From: Mesorhizobium sp. B2-7-1
Lineage (GTDB): Bacteria; Pseudomonadota; Alphaproteobacteria; Rhizobiales; Rhizobiaceae
Assembly (NCBI RefSeq): GCF_006440735.1
Contig: NZ_VFUA01000001.1
Coordinates: 124,001-188,000 of the forward strand
Reading direction: 5' to 3'
DNA: 64,000 nucleotides
The first letter of the stretch is position 1, and the number at the start of each line of letters is the position of its first letter. Below, one piece after another: positions 51,499 through 62,500 of the stretch. A program made the translations under genes and the position numbers. The notes under the pieces were generated by a model. The model was given only the letters and a program-made list of their open reading frames with translations. It did not search any database and was not told the origin of the DNA.

Positions 51499-53036
51499 CC
51501 GAACTGACCCTGACGCCCGGCAACGCGACGCTTGCCGACTGGCGCGCCATCTATCGTGGCGCCGTGCCGAAGCTCGACGCCGCCTGCCGGCCGAAGATCC
51601 GGGACAGCGCCGAAGCGGTCGCCCGCATCGTCGCCAAGGGCGAGCCGGTCTATGGTATCAACACCGGCTTCGGCAAGCTCGCCAGCGTCCGCATCCCGGC
51701 TGACGATCTCGAAACGCTGCAGCGCAACATCGTGCTCTCGCACGCCGCAGGTGTCGGCGAGCCGATGCCCGTCGCTGTGGTTCGGCTGATGATGGCGCTG
51801 AAGCTCGCCAGCTTGGCCCAGGGCGCATCCGGCGTGCGGCCTCAGACCATAGAATTGCTGGAAGCCATGCTCGCCAACGACGTCATTCCGGTGGTGCCGG
51901 CGCAAGGCTCGGTCGGCGCCTCGGGCGACCTCGCGCCGCTGTCCCACATGACGGCCGTGATGATCGGCGTCGGCGAATGTTTCACCCCGCACGGCCGCTT
52001 CCCGGCCAAGGTCGCCTTCGTTTCGCATGGGTTGGAGCCGGTGACGCTCGGCGCCAAGGAGGGGCTCGCGCTGCTCAACGGCACGCAGTTTTCGACAGCT
52101 TTTGCGCTCGCCGGCCTGTTCGAAGCCGAGACGCTTTACCAGTCGGCGCTGGTCGCTGGCGCGCTGTCGACTGACGCGGCACGAGGCTCCGACGCCCCCT
52201 TCGACCCGCGCATCCATCTCTTGAGAAAGCATCGCGGCCAGATCGAAACGGCGGATGCGCTGCGCAATCTCATGGCCGGCAGCGCCATCCGTGAATCGCA
52301 CCGGGTCGGCGACGAGCGCGTTCAGGATCCGTATTGCCTGCGCTGCCAGCCGCAGGTGATGGGCGCCGCGCTCGACGTGCTGCGCAAGGCCGCCGACACG
52401 CTTCAGACCGAGGCCAATGGCGTCACCGACAATCCGCTGATCTTCGCCGAGGACGACACCGCGCTTTCAGGCGGCAATTTCCACGCCGAGCCGGTGGCTT
52501 TCGCCGCCGACATGATCGCTTTAGCCGTCTGCGAGATCGGCTCGCTGTCGGAGCGGCGCATCGCCATGCTGGTCGATCCGGCGCTTTCCGGCATGCCGGC
52601 CTTCCTGACGCCGAAGCCCGGCCTGAATTCCGGCTTCATGATCCCGCAGGTGACGGCCGCGGCGCTCGTTTCGGAAAACAAGCAGAAGGCCTATCCGGCG
52701 AGCGTCGATTCCATCCCGACCTCGGCCAACCAGGAAGACCATGTTTCCATGGCCGCGCACGGCGCGCGCCGGCTGCTCGGCATGATCGAGAACGCGACCG
52801 CCGTCATCGGCATCGAGTTGCTGGCCGCAGCGCAAGGCTGCGACTTCCACCAGCCGCTTGCGTCCAGCGCGGCGCTGGAAGCGGTGCGCAAGCTGGTCCG
52901 GGCCGAAGTCCCGCATCTCGACAACGACCGCCATTTCCACCCCGACATGGAAAAGGCGATCGCCATGGTGCGCAGCGGCGCCACCGTGAAGGCGGCGAGC
53001 GCAGTGGCGCTGCCGTCGATCGCCGGAGCGGCGTGA
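51495..53036 (+). CDS. hutH: Histidine ammonia-lyase
   Basis: 513 residues from ATG 51495, four-base overlap with hutI. The MIO cofactor forms from Ala-Ser-Gly in [15 protein letters not shown]. The N-terminus [12 protein letters not shown] and the block [17 protein letters not shown] are diagnostic. It removes ammonia from histidine to give urocanate. Confidence 0.97.
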   Translation: MTELTLTPGNATLADWRAIYRGAVPKLDAACRPKIRDSAEAVARIVAKGEPVYGINTGFGKLASVRIPADDLETLQRNIVLSHAAGVGEPMPVAVVRLMMALKLASLAQGASGVRPQTIELLEAMLANDVIPVVPAQGSVGASGDLAPLSHMTAVMIGVGECFTPHGRFPAKVAFVSHGLEPVTLGAKEGLALLNGTQFSTAFALAGLFEAETLYQSALVAGALSTDAARGSDAPFDPRIHLLRKHRGQIETADALRNLMAGSAIRESHRVGDERVQDPYCLRCQPQVMGAALDVLRKAADTLQTEANGVTDNPLIFAEDDTALSGGNFHAEPVAFAADMIALAVCEIGSLSERRIAMLVDPALSGMPAFLTPKPGLNSGFMIPQVTAAALVSENKQKAYPASVDSIPTSANQEDHVSMAAHGARRLLGMIENATAVIGIELLAAAQGCDFHQPLASSAALEAVRKLVRAEVPHLDNDRHFHPDMEKAIAMVRSGATVKAASAVALPSIAGAA

Positions 53037-53854
53037 TGGCCACGCCATCCTGGCTCACCGTCACCCAGGGCACCGCGCCGCTGCTGGTCTCGATCCCGCA
53101 TACCGGGATCGACCTTGCCGGCCTCGACTCGCGGCTGGTCTCGACCTGGCTGGGCCGCCGCGACTGCGACTGGTGGATCGACAATCTCTACGATTTCGCC
53201 AGGGACCTTGGCGCGACGGTCGTGCACACCGCAATTTCGCGCACGGTCATCGACGTCAACCGCGATCCGTCCGGCGTCTCGCTCTATCCCGGACAGGCGA
53301 CGACAACCCTTTGCCCGACAGATACCTTTGACGGCGATCCGCTCTACCGCATGGGCGAGGAGCCGACGCCGGCCGAGATCGACCAGCGCCGCGAGACCTA
53401 TTTCAAGCCTTATCACGCTGCACTGCAGGCCGAGATCGACCGGTTGCGCGGCATGCACGACAAGATCGTGCTCTACGATTGCCATTCGATCCGCTCGGCG
53501 CTGCCGCGCCTGTTCGAAGGCACGCTGCCAGTGTTCAACTTAGGCACCAATGAGGGCAAAAGCACCGATCCGGTGCTGCAGGAAAGGGTAGCCGCCATCC
53601 TGGCCGCGACCGGCGAGACCTGGGTGGTCAACGGCCGCTTCAAGGGTGGCTGGATCACGCGTAGCTTCGGCCAGCCCCAAAACGGCGTCCACGCGCTGCA
53701 GATGGAGCTGTCCAATCGCGGCTATATGCGCGAGCCGTCGCAGAAGGGTTCGCCCGAGAACTGGCCGGTGCCTTACGACGCGACTTACGCCGCGCCGATC
53801 CGCGCCACGCTGAAGACCATCCTCGAAACCGCCATTGACTGGGCCGGGCGCTGA
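53036..53854 (+). CDS. hutG: N-formylglutamate deformylase
   Basis: 272 residues from ATG 53036, sharing one base with the hutH stop. FGase family: [38 protein letters not shown] and YDCHSIRS with metal-binding residues. Releases formate from N-formylglutamate to yield glutamate, completing the HutF route. Confidence 0.95.
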   Translation: MATPSWLTVTQGTAPLLVSIPHTGIDLAGLDSRLVSTWLGRRDCDWWIDNLYDFARDLGATVVHTAISRTVIDVNRDPSGVSLYPGQATTTLCPTDTFDGDPLYRMGEEPTPAEIDQRRETYFKPYHAALQAEIDRLRGMHDKIVLYDCHSIRSALPRLFEGTLPVFNLGTNEGKSTDPVLQERVAAILAATGETWVVNGRFKGGWITRSFGQPQNGVHALQMELSNRGYMREPSQKGSPENWPVPYDATYAAPIRATLKTILETAIDWAGR

Positions 53855-53882
53855 CGCGCCGCCTTACTCGAAAGGGACAAAG

Positions 53883-55552
<1,670 letters not shown>

Positions 55553-55553
<1 letters not shown>

Positions 55554-55657
55554 AGCATGATGCCGAAAAGTGTGAAACGGTTTTCGGACAACATCATGCT
55601 CCATACCAAGAAGACAGAGGCGGATGATTTCAGGTCGAATCGACTTGAAATCATCCG
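55553..55657. repeat. Two-module palindromic repeat inside the hut operon, copy 3
   Basis: Left module: GAGCATGATG (55553-55562) with CATCATGCTC (55592-55601), and CCGAAAA with TTTTCGG inside. Right module: a near-perfect 37-base palindrome at 55621-55657 with arms CGGATGATTTCA and TGAAATCATCCG. It shares the GAAAAGTGTG..CGGTTTTC design of the copies at 1381 and 15058 but has different arms. Confidence 0.85.
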
Positions 55658-55667
55658 GCTCTAGGCC

Positions 55668-56255
55668 ATGCGCATCCTTCGTGCCGCCGACTACCGCGTC
55701 ATGCCGTGGAAGAATGGCGGCGGCACGACGACCGAGATCGCGGTTTCGCCAGACGGCGCCGGGCTCGACGATTTCGACTGGCGCATCTCGATGGCCCGCG
55801 TCGAAACCAGCGGGCCGTTCTCGAGTTTCGCCGGCATCGACCGGACGCTGTCGGTGCTGGAAGGCGATGGCGTTGTCCTTGACATCGCCGGCCAGCCGCC
55901 GGCGCGGCTGACCACGGCCTCAGCGCCGCTCGCCTTTCCGGGCGACGTGCCGACCAGCGCGGCGCTGATCGGCGGTCCGATCACCGATCTCAACGTCATG
56001 ACTCGCCGTGGCCGCATGGCGCATAAGGTCGAGCGCCGGCCGTTCGCCGGTGAGAATCGCATCGCGCCGCGCGCCGACACGACGTTGGTTCTAGCCGTCG
56101 GCGGAAGCTTCGCGCTCTTCACGAACGAAGCGCCGGACCTCGGCCCGCTCGACACGCTGGTCCTCGACCGCGGCAGTCCTGAATTGCGGCTTCGGCCCAA
56201 GGGGCAGGGCCTGCTTTTCGTGATCGAACTCGACCGCCTCGCCGCCAACCATTAA
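55668..56255 (+). CDS. hutD: HutD/Ves family protein
   Basis: 195 residues. Cupin-like HutD family: YRVMPWKNGGGTTTEIAVSP and FDWRISMARVETSGPFSSFA are characteristic, followed by DRTLSVLEG. HutD is needed for balanced histidine use in Pseudomonas, and its biochemical role is not settled. ATG 55668 lies ten bases after a palindromic repeat and lacks a Shine-Dalgarno, so its expression may be weak or depend on the repeat. Last gene of the hut operon. Confidence 0.92.
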   Translation: MRILRAADYRVMPWKNGGGTTTEIAVSPDGAGLDDFDWRISMARVETSGPFSSFAGIDRTLSVLEGDGVVLDIAGQPPARLTTASAPLAFPGDVPTSAALIGGPITDLNVMTRRGRMAHKVERRPFAGENRIAPRADTTLVLAVGGSFALFTNEAPDLGPLDTLVLDRGSPELRLRPKGQGLLFVIELDRLAANH

Positions 56256-56278
56256 CGGCTGTTGCCAAACATGATCGC

Positions 56279-56304
56279 GGCCCGGGCGAATTATCGCCCG
56301 GGCC
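56279..56304. terminator. Terminator hairpin after the hut operon
   Basis: GGCCCGGGCGA (56279-56289) and TCGCCCGGGCC (56294-56304) form a perfect 11 bp stem with loop ATTA, 24 bases after the hutD stop. Confidence 0.75.
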
Positions 56305-56525
56305 CTTGCATGTATCACGAAAAAGCCTGAATCCTTGCCCTGATCCAACCGGGGCGGAGAGCGAGGGGCGTTCGCCCACGAGCTGTCGAAAGGGCACGCC
56401 CCCTGTCGTGGTGCGCAAAACAAACTTTCGGCCAACCAGTCATGCAACCAATTGCAATTGAACCGGTTTTAGGGGCATTGCCGTGGCGGTGACGCCGCAT
56501 TGCGCCCCGCCTTACGGAATTTTCA
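56305..56525. other. ndvB upstream region with nested palindromes
   Basis: A broken hairpin joins GGGGCGT and ACGCCCC around 56367-56403. CAATTG is repeated in tandem at 56449-56460, making a 12 bp palindrome, and AACCGGTT follows at 56461-56468. These lie 58-77 bases before the ndvB start and are candidates for promoter control or leader RNA structure. No coding sequence seen. Confidence 0.5.
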
Positions 56526-59500
56526 ATGAACATTCAGACGAATCCGAACAAGATCGAACAGACAAGCGCCGGCTTCCCGGCGGTGACGGAAGCGCCGATA
56601 CGCTCCAATTTCCTGCCTGAGGACCGGCTGCGCGCCTTGGGCGTCGCGCTCGCCAAGGGCGAGGTCAAGGAATTGTTCGGCCTCGCTCCGTTCGAGTTCC
56701 AGGCCCGCATCCGCGACAGCGCCAAGAAGATCCTCGAAGTCTACCGCTCGACCAACGCCGCCCAGGCCAAGGGCGAGACCATCACGCCGGCCGCGCAATG
56801 GCTGCTCGACAACAATTACCTGGTCGAGGAGACCATCTTCCAGGTCAAGCGCGACCTGCCGCGCCGCTTCTATCGGCAGTTGCCGACGCTGACACTCGGC
56901 GGCGGCACGGTGCTGCCGCGCGCCTTCGTCGTTGCCTGGAGCTATGTCGAGCATTCCGACAGCTCCGTCTCGGCCACCATGTTCAAGGCGATCGTCGAGG
57001 GCTTCCAGTCGATCGAGCCGATGAAGATCGGCGAGCTCTGGGCGCTGCCCTCGCTGCTGCGCTTCGTGCTGATCGAGAACCTGCGCCGCATCGCCGTGCG
57101 CGTCGATCGCACCAGGCAGATGCGCCACATCGCCAACGAGGTCGCCGACCGCGTTCTGGCGACCGATGACAATGCCGACCGCACCAGGATCCTGTCCAAC
57201 TACAGCGCCCATGCGCAGGACACTACTTTCGCCACCCAGTTGCTCTACCGCCTGCGCGACGGGTCGCAGAACGCCGGCCGCGCGCTGGAATGGCTGGAAG
57301 GCGAGCTCGAAAAGACCGGCTCCGACGCCGAGGAGATCATCATCTCCGAGCATCAGACGCTCTCCAGCGGCAACGTCACCACCGGCAACATCATTCGCGG
57401 CCTGCGCCTCATCAACGACGTCGACTGGACGGTCTGGTTCGAGGGCGTCAGCCGCATCGACACGCTGCTGCGTGAAAAGACCGATTTCGCCGACCTCGAT
57501 TTCTTCTCGCGCGACCAGTACCGCACCGCGATCGAGCAGTTGGCACGCCGCTCGGACCTCTCCGAATACCGCGTCGCCGAAAAGGCGATCGAGCTTGCCG
57601 GCCACACGCCCGGCGTCACCGACGCATCCGGCGTGCCCGAAACCGCCGACCCCGCCGTGCACACCGATGTCGGCTTCTTCCTGGTCGGCCCACGCCGGCA
57701 GGAACTGGAAAAGGCGATCGGCTACCGGCCGCCTTTCTATGTGACGTTCAAGCGCGGCTTTGCCGGCGCCGGCTGGCTGGGCATCGTCGTGCCCGTCTTC
57801 CTGTTGACGGCGCTGCTCTTGGTGCTGTCGGGCAGGGCGCTCGCCAATCTCGGCCTGTCGGTGGAATCGATCACGCTGATGCTGGCGCTGTTCGCCGTGC
57901 CGGCCAGCGAAGGCGCGCTGGCCTTCTTCAACACCGTGGTGGCGCTGTTCCTGAAGCCGACTAGGCTTGTGGGCTATGACTACAACAAGCACGGCATCCC
58001 GGCCACGGCGCGCACGCTGGTCGTGGTGCCCTCGCTGATCGGCTCGCGCGACGACGTCGAGGAAAACATCCGCAACATCGAGGTCCATCACCTCGCCAAC
58101 ACGGCGGAGGAGATCCATTTCGCGCTGTTGTCCGATTGGCCGGATTCCAAGACCGAGATCGACGCCGCCGACATCGAGATCCTGCAATATGCCCGCGACG
58201 AGATCGCCAGGCTCAATGCCCGCTATCCGTCGGAAGGCTCGCCGCGCTTCTATCTCCTGCATCGCCGCCGGCTCTACAACCAGGCGCAGGGCTGCTGGAT
58301 GGGCTGGGAGCGCAAGCGCGGCAAGCTGCATGAGCTGAACCTTCTCTTGCGCGGCGACAGCGACACCACCTTCCTGCCGCTCGACGTGCCGCTGCCGGAA
58401 AAGGTCGTTTATGTGATGACGCTCGACGCCGACACGCGCACCACACGCGATGCTGTTTCGAGCCTGGTCGGCAAGCTCGCCCATCCGCTCAACCGCCCGC
58501 ATTTCGATCCGGTGAAGCGCGTCGTCAGCGCCGGCTACACCATCCTGCAGCCGCGCATCACCGCTTCGCTCACCAGCGGCGACGACGCCTCCTTCTTCCA
58601 GCGCGTCTTCTCGGCCAATCGTGGCCTCGACCCCTATGTCTTCGCCGTATCCGACGTCTACCAGGACGTCTTCGGCGACGGGTCCTTCACCGGCAAGGGC
58701 CTCTACCATGTCGACGCCTTCGAGGCGGCGCTGAAGAACCGCATCGACGAAAACACCATCCTCAGCCACGATCTGCTCGAAGGCGCGCTGGCGCGCGCCG
58801 CGCTGGTCACCGACGTCGAGCTGGTCGAGGACTATCCGACCCGCTACTCGGTCGACGCCTCGCGCCACCACCGCTGGGCCCGCGGCGATTGGCAGCTGCT
58901 CGGCTACATCTTCGACCCGCGCTCCGGCGTGCCTGCGCTGTCGCGCTGGAAGATGGTCGACAATCTGCGCCGCTCGGTCACGCCGATCTTCTGGGTCATG
59001 GCCTGCGTCGCCGGCTGGACGCTGCTGCCCTTCACCCAGGCGGCGCAGTGGCAGGCGCTTCTGATCCTCAGCCTGTTCATGGCGCCGACCTTCGACATTG
59101 TGAACGGCATCCTGCCCAAGAGCGGCGACCAGACCCCGCGCGGCCATTTCTCCGCCCTGGCGCGCGACACCGTGTTCGGCACAGCGCTTGTGGCGCTCAA
59201 GGTCCTCTTGATGGCGCATCTCGCCTGGATGATGGGCGATGCCATCATCCGCACTATCTATCGGCTCTTCGTCAGCCGCCAGAACCTGCTCGAATGGCGC
59301 ACCGCCTCGCAGGCCGCCAAGAACAGCGGCAGCGATCTCGGCGCCTATTACGGCATGATGTATGGCGCGGTGATCATCGGCGTCGTCGGTCTGGCGATTC
59401 CGGTGCTGGCCGATTCCACCGGCGCCTTCGTCGCCTTCTTCTTCGCCATTTTCTGGATCGCTTCGCCGGCCGTCGCCTGCTGGATCAGCCGCTCGGCCGA

Positions 59501-62500
59501 GACCGAGGACAGGCTGCGCATCTCGAGCGCCGACATCCACGCGCTGCGCACCTTCGCGCGCCGCACCTGGCACTATTTCGAGACCTTCGTCACGCCCGAG
59601 CAGCATCATCTGCCGCCGGACAATTTCCAGGAAAGCCCGGCGCCAGTTGTGGCGCCGCGCACCTCGCCGACCAATATCGGCGTCTATCTGCTCTCGGTGG
59701 TGTCGGCGCGCGATTTCGGCTGGATCAGCCTGTCGGACGCCATCACCCGCATCGACGCCACGATGACGACCATCGAGAACATGCCGCGCGATCGCGGCCA
59801 TCTCTACAACTGGTATGACACGACGACGCTGAAGCCGCTCTATCCGCTCTATATCTCCGCGGTCGACAGCGGCAATCTCGCCGGGCATCTGGTCGCGGTG
59901 GCGGCGTCCTGCGCCGAATGGGCCGAAGCGCCGTCCGTGCACCTGCAGGGCGATTTCGAAGGCATTATCGACACCGTCACCATCCTCGACGAAAGCCTGG
60001 ACGAGCTGCCGGACGACCGCCGGCAGCTGCGGCCGCTGCGCCAGCGTCTCGCCGACCGTCTCGACGGCATGCGCCGTGCGGTTGCGACCATCAAGGCGCA
60101 GCCCGAGATGGCATCGATCCGTACCATCAACCTTGCCGTGCTGGCGGGCGAGATCCGCAAGCTTGCAACCGCCGTTCACACCGAGGCGGCGTCGCCGAAG
60201 AGCGATGTCATTGCCGACTGGGCGGAGCGGCTGGAGGCGACCTGCGAGGCGCATGTGCATGACTCGCACAATGACGAAAGCGCTGTCGCCGCCTTGCGCG
60301 CCAAGCTGCTCGCGTTGCGCGAGCGCTGTCGCCGCTATGCCTTCGAGATGGATTTCTCCTTCCTGATGCGGCAGGAGCGCAAGCTTCTGTCGATCGGCTA
60401 CCGGGTCGAGGACCGCCAGCTCGACGAGAGCTGCTACGACCTTCTCGCCTCCGAGGCGCGGCTCACCAGCCTGTTCGCCATCGCCAAGGGTGACCTGCCG
60501 ACCGAGCACTGGTTCCGTCTCGGACGGCCGATCGTCGAGATCGGCTTCCAGGGCGCGCTGATGTCCTGGTCGGGCTCGATGTTCGAGTATCTGATGCCGC
60601 CGCTGGTCATGAAGGAGCCGCAGGGCTCGATCCTGAACCAGACCAGCAAGCTTATCATCAAGCGCCAGATCCAGTATGCGCGTTCCAAGAACGTGCCCTG
60701 GGGCATTTCGGAAGCGGCCTACAACGCCCGCGACCGCGAGCTCACCTACCAGTACACCAATTTCGGCGTGCCCGGCCTCGGCCTGAAGCGCGGCCTTGGT
60801 CAGAACACCGTGATCGCGCCCTATGCGACGATCCTGGCCGCGCAGTTCAGCCCGCGCGAGGCGGTGCAGAACCTGCAGCGGCTGCGCTCGATCGGCGCGC
60901 TTGGCCGCCACGGCTTCTACGACGCGGTCGATTTCACGCCGCAGCGCGTGCCGGAGGGCACCGACCACGCCGTGGTGCAGAACTACATGGCGCACCATTC
61001 CGGCATGTCGATCGCCGCTGTCGCCGACGCCATCTTCGAGGGCCGGCTGCGCGAGCGGTTCCACAGCGATCCGGTGATCGAGTCGGCCGAGCTTCTGTTG
61101 CAGGAGAAGGCGCCGCGCGACATTCCGACCGCAACCGTCAGGACGGAAGCCGACGAGCGCTCCAAGGACGAGACCGAGACGGAGAGCCCGGACAGCCGCG
61201 TCATCCTCGATCCCATCAAGGCGCTGCGGGCAACCAACGTCATGTCCAACGGCCGCTATTCGGTCATGGTCAGCGCGACCGGCTCCGGCTACAGCCGCTT
61301 CGGCGAGCTTGCCGTCACCCGCTGGCAGCCGGATCCGAGCGAGGATCGCCTCGGCTCCTATATCTTCCTGCGCGACACCGCGACCGGCGACTGGTGGTCC
61401 GCTACCGCCGAGCCGAAGCGCGCCGAGGGCGAACGCGTCCAGACGCTGTTCGGCGACGACAAGGCGAGCTTCACCAAGACCGTGGGATCGTTGCGTTCGG
61501 AAGTCGAATGCATGGTCATCTCCGAGGGCAATGGCGAAGGTCGCCGCATCACGCTCTACAATGACGGCGCCACCGACCGGCATATCGAGGTGACCTCCTT
61601 CGCCGAGCTGGTGCTCGGCAACGAGGCCTCCGACAACGCCCATCCGGCGTTCTCCAAGATGTTCGTCGAGACCGAGATCGCGCCGAACAACGGCGCGATC
61701 TTTGCCACGCGGCGCAAGCGAGACAAGAACGACCCCGACCTCACGATGGTGCATTTCGTCACCGACCCGTCGGGTCCGTCGCGCGATGCCGAGGCCGAGA
61801 CCGACCGGCGCGCCTTCATCGGTCGCGGCCGCACCATCGCCGATGCCGTCGCCTTCGATCCCGGCGTCAGGCTTTCCGGTAGCCAGGGCTTCACGCTCGA
61901 TCCCGTGGCGGCACTGCGCCGCCAGGTGCGCGTGCCGGCCAACAAGAAGATCTCGCTGACTTTCTGGACCGCCGTCGGCGCCAATCGCGGCGAGCTCGAC
62001 GAAGCGATCGCCCGCCTCGACCACCAGGAGAGCTTTGCCCGCCAGGCCATGCTTGCCTGGACGCGCAGCCAGGTGCAGACGCGTCATCTGGGGCTCAGCC
62101 TCACCGACGCAGCCAATGTGCAGAAGCTGGCGCGCTACCTGATCTATCCCGATCCGTTCCTGCGCCTGCCGGCGGAATCCATCGCGTCGGGCCTCGGCCG
62201 CCAGTCGAGCCTGTGGCCGACCAGCATTTCCGGCGATTTCCCGATCTTCCTCGTGCGCATCGGCGACGTCGCCGACCTCGAGATCGTCGCCCAGGCGCTG
62301 CGCTTCCAGGAATATATGCGTGCGCGCGGCATGATGATCGACTTCGTCGTCGTCAACGAGCAGGCATCTTCCTACGTGCAGGACCTGCAGCGCGCCGTGG
62401 AGACGCTGTGCGAGAACAGCCGCCTGCGCGGCCGCGAACTCGGGCCTCGCCAGCACATCTTCGCGGTGCGTCGCGACCTGATGGATGAGCCGACTTATAA

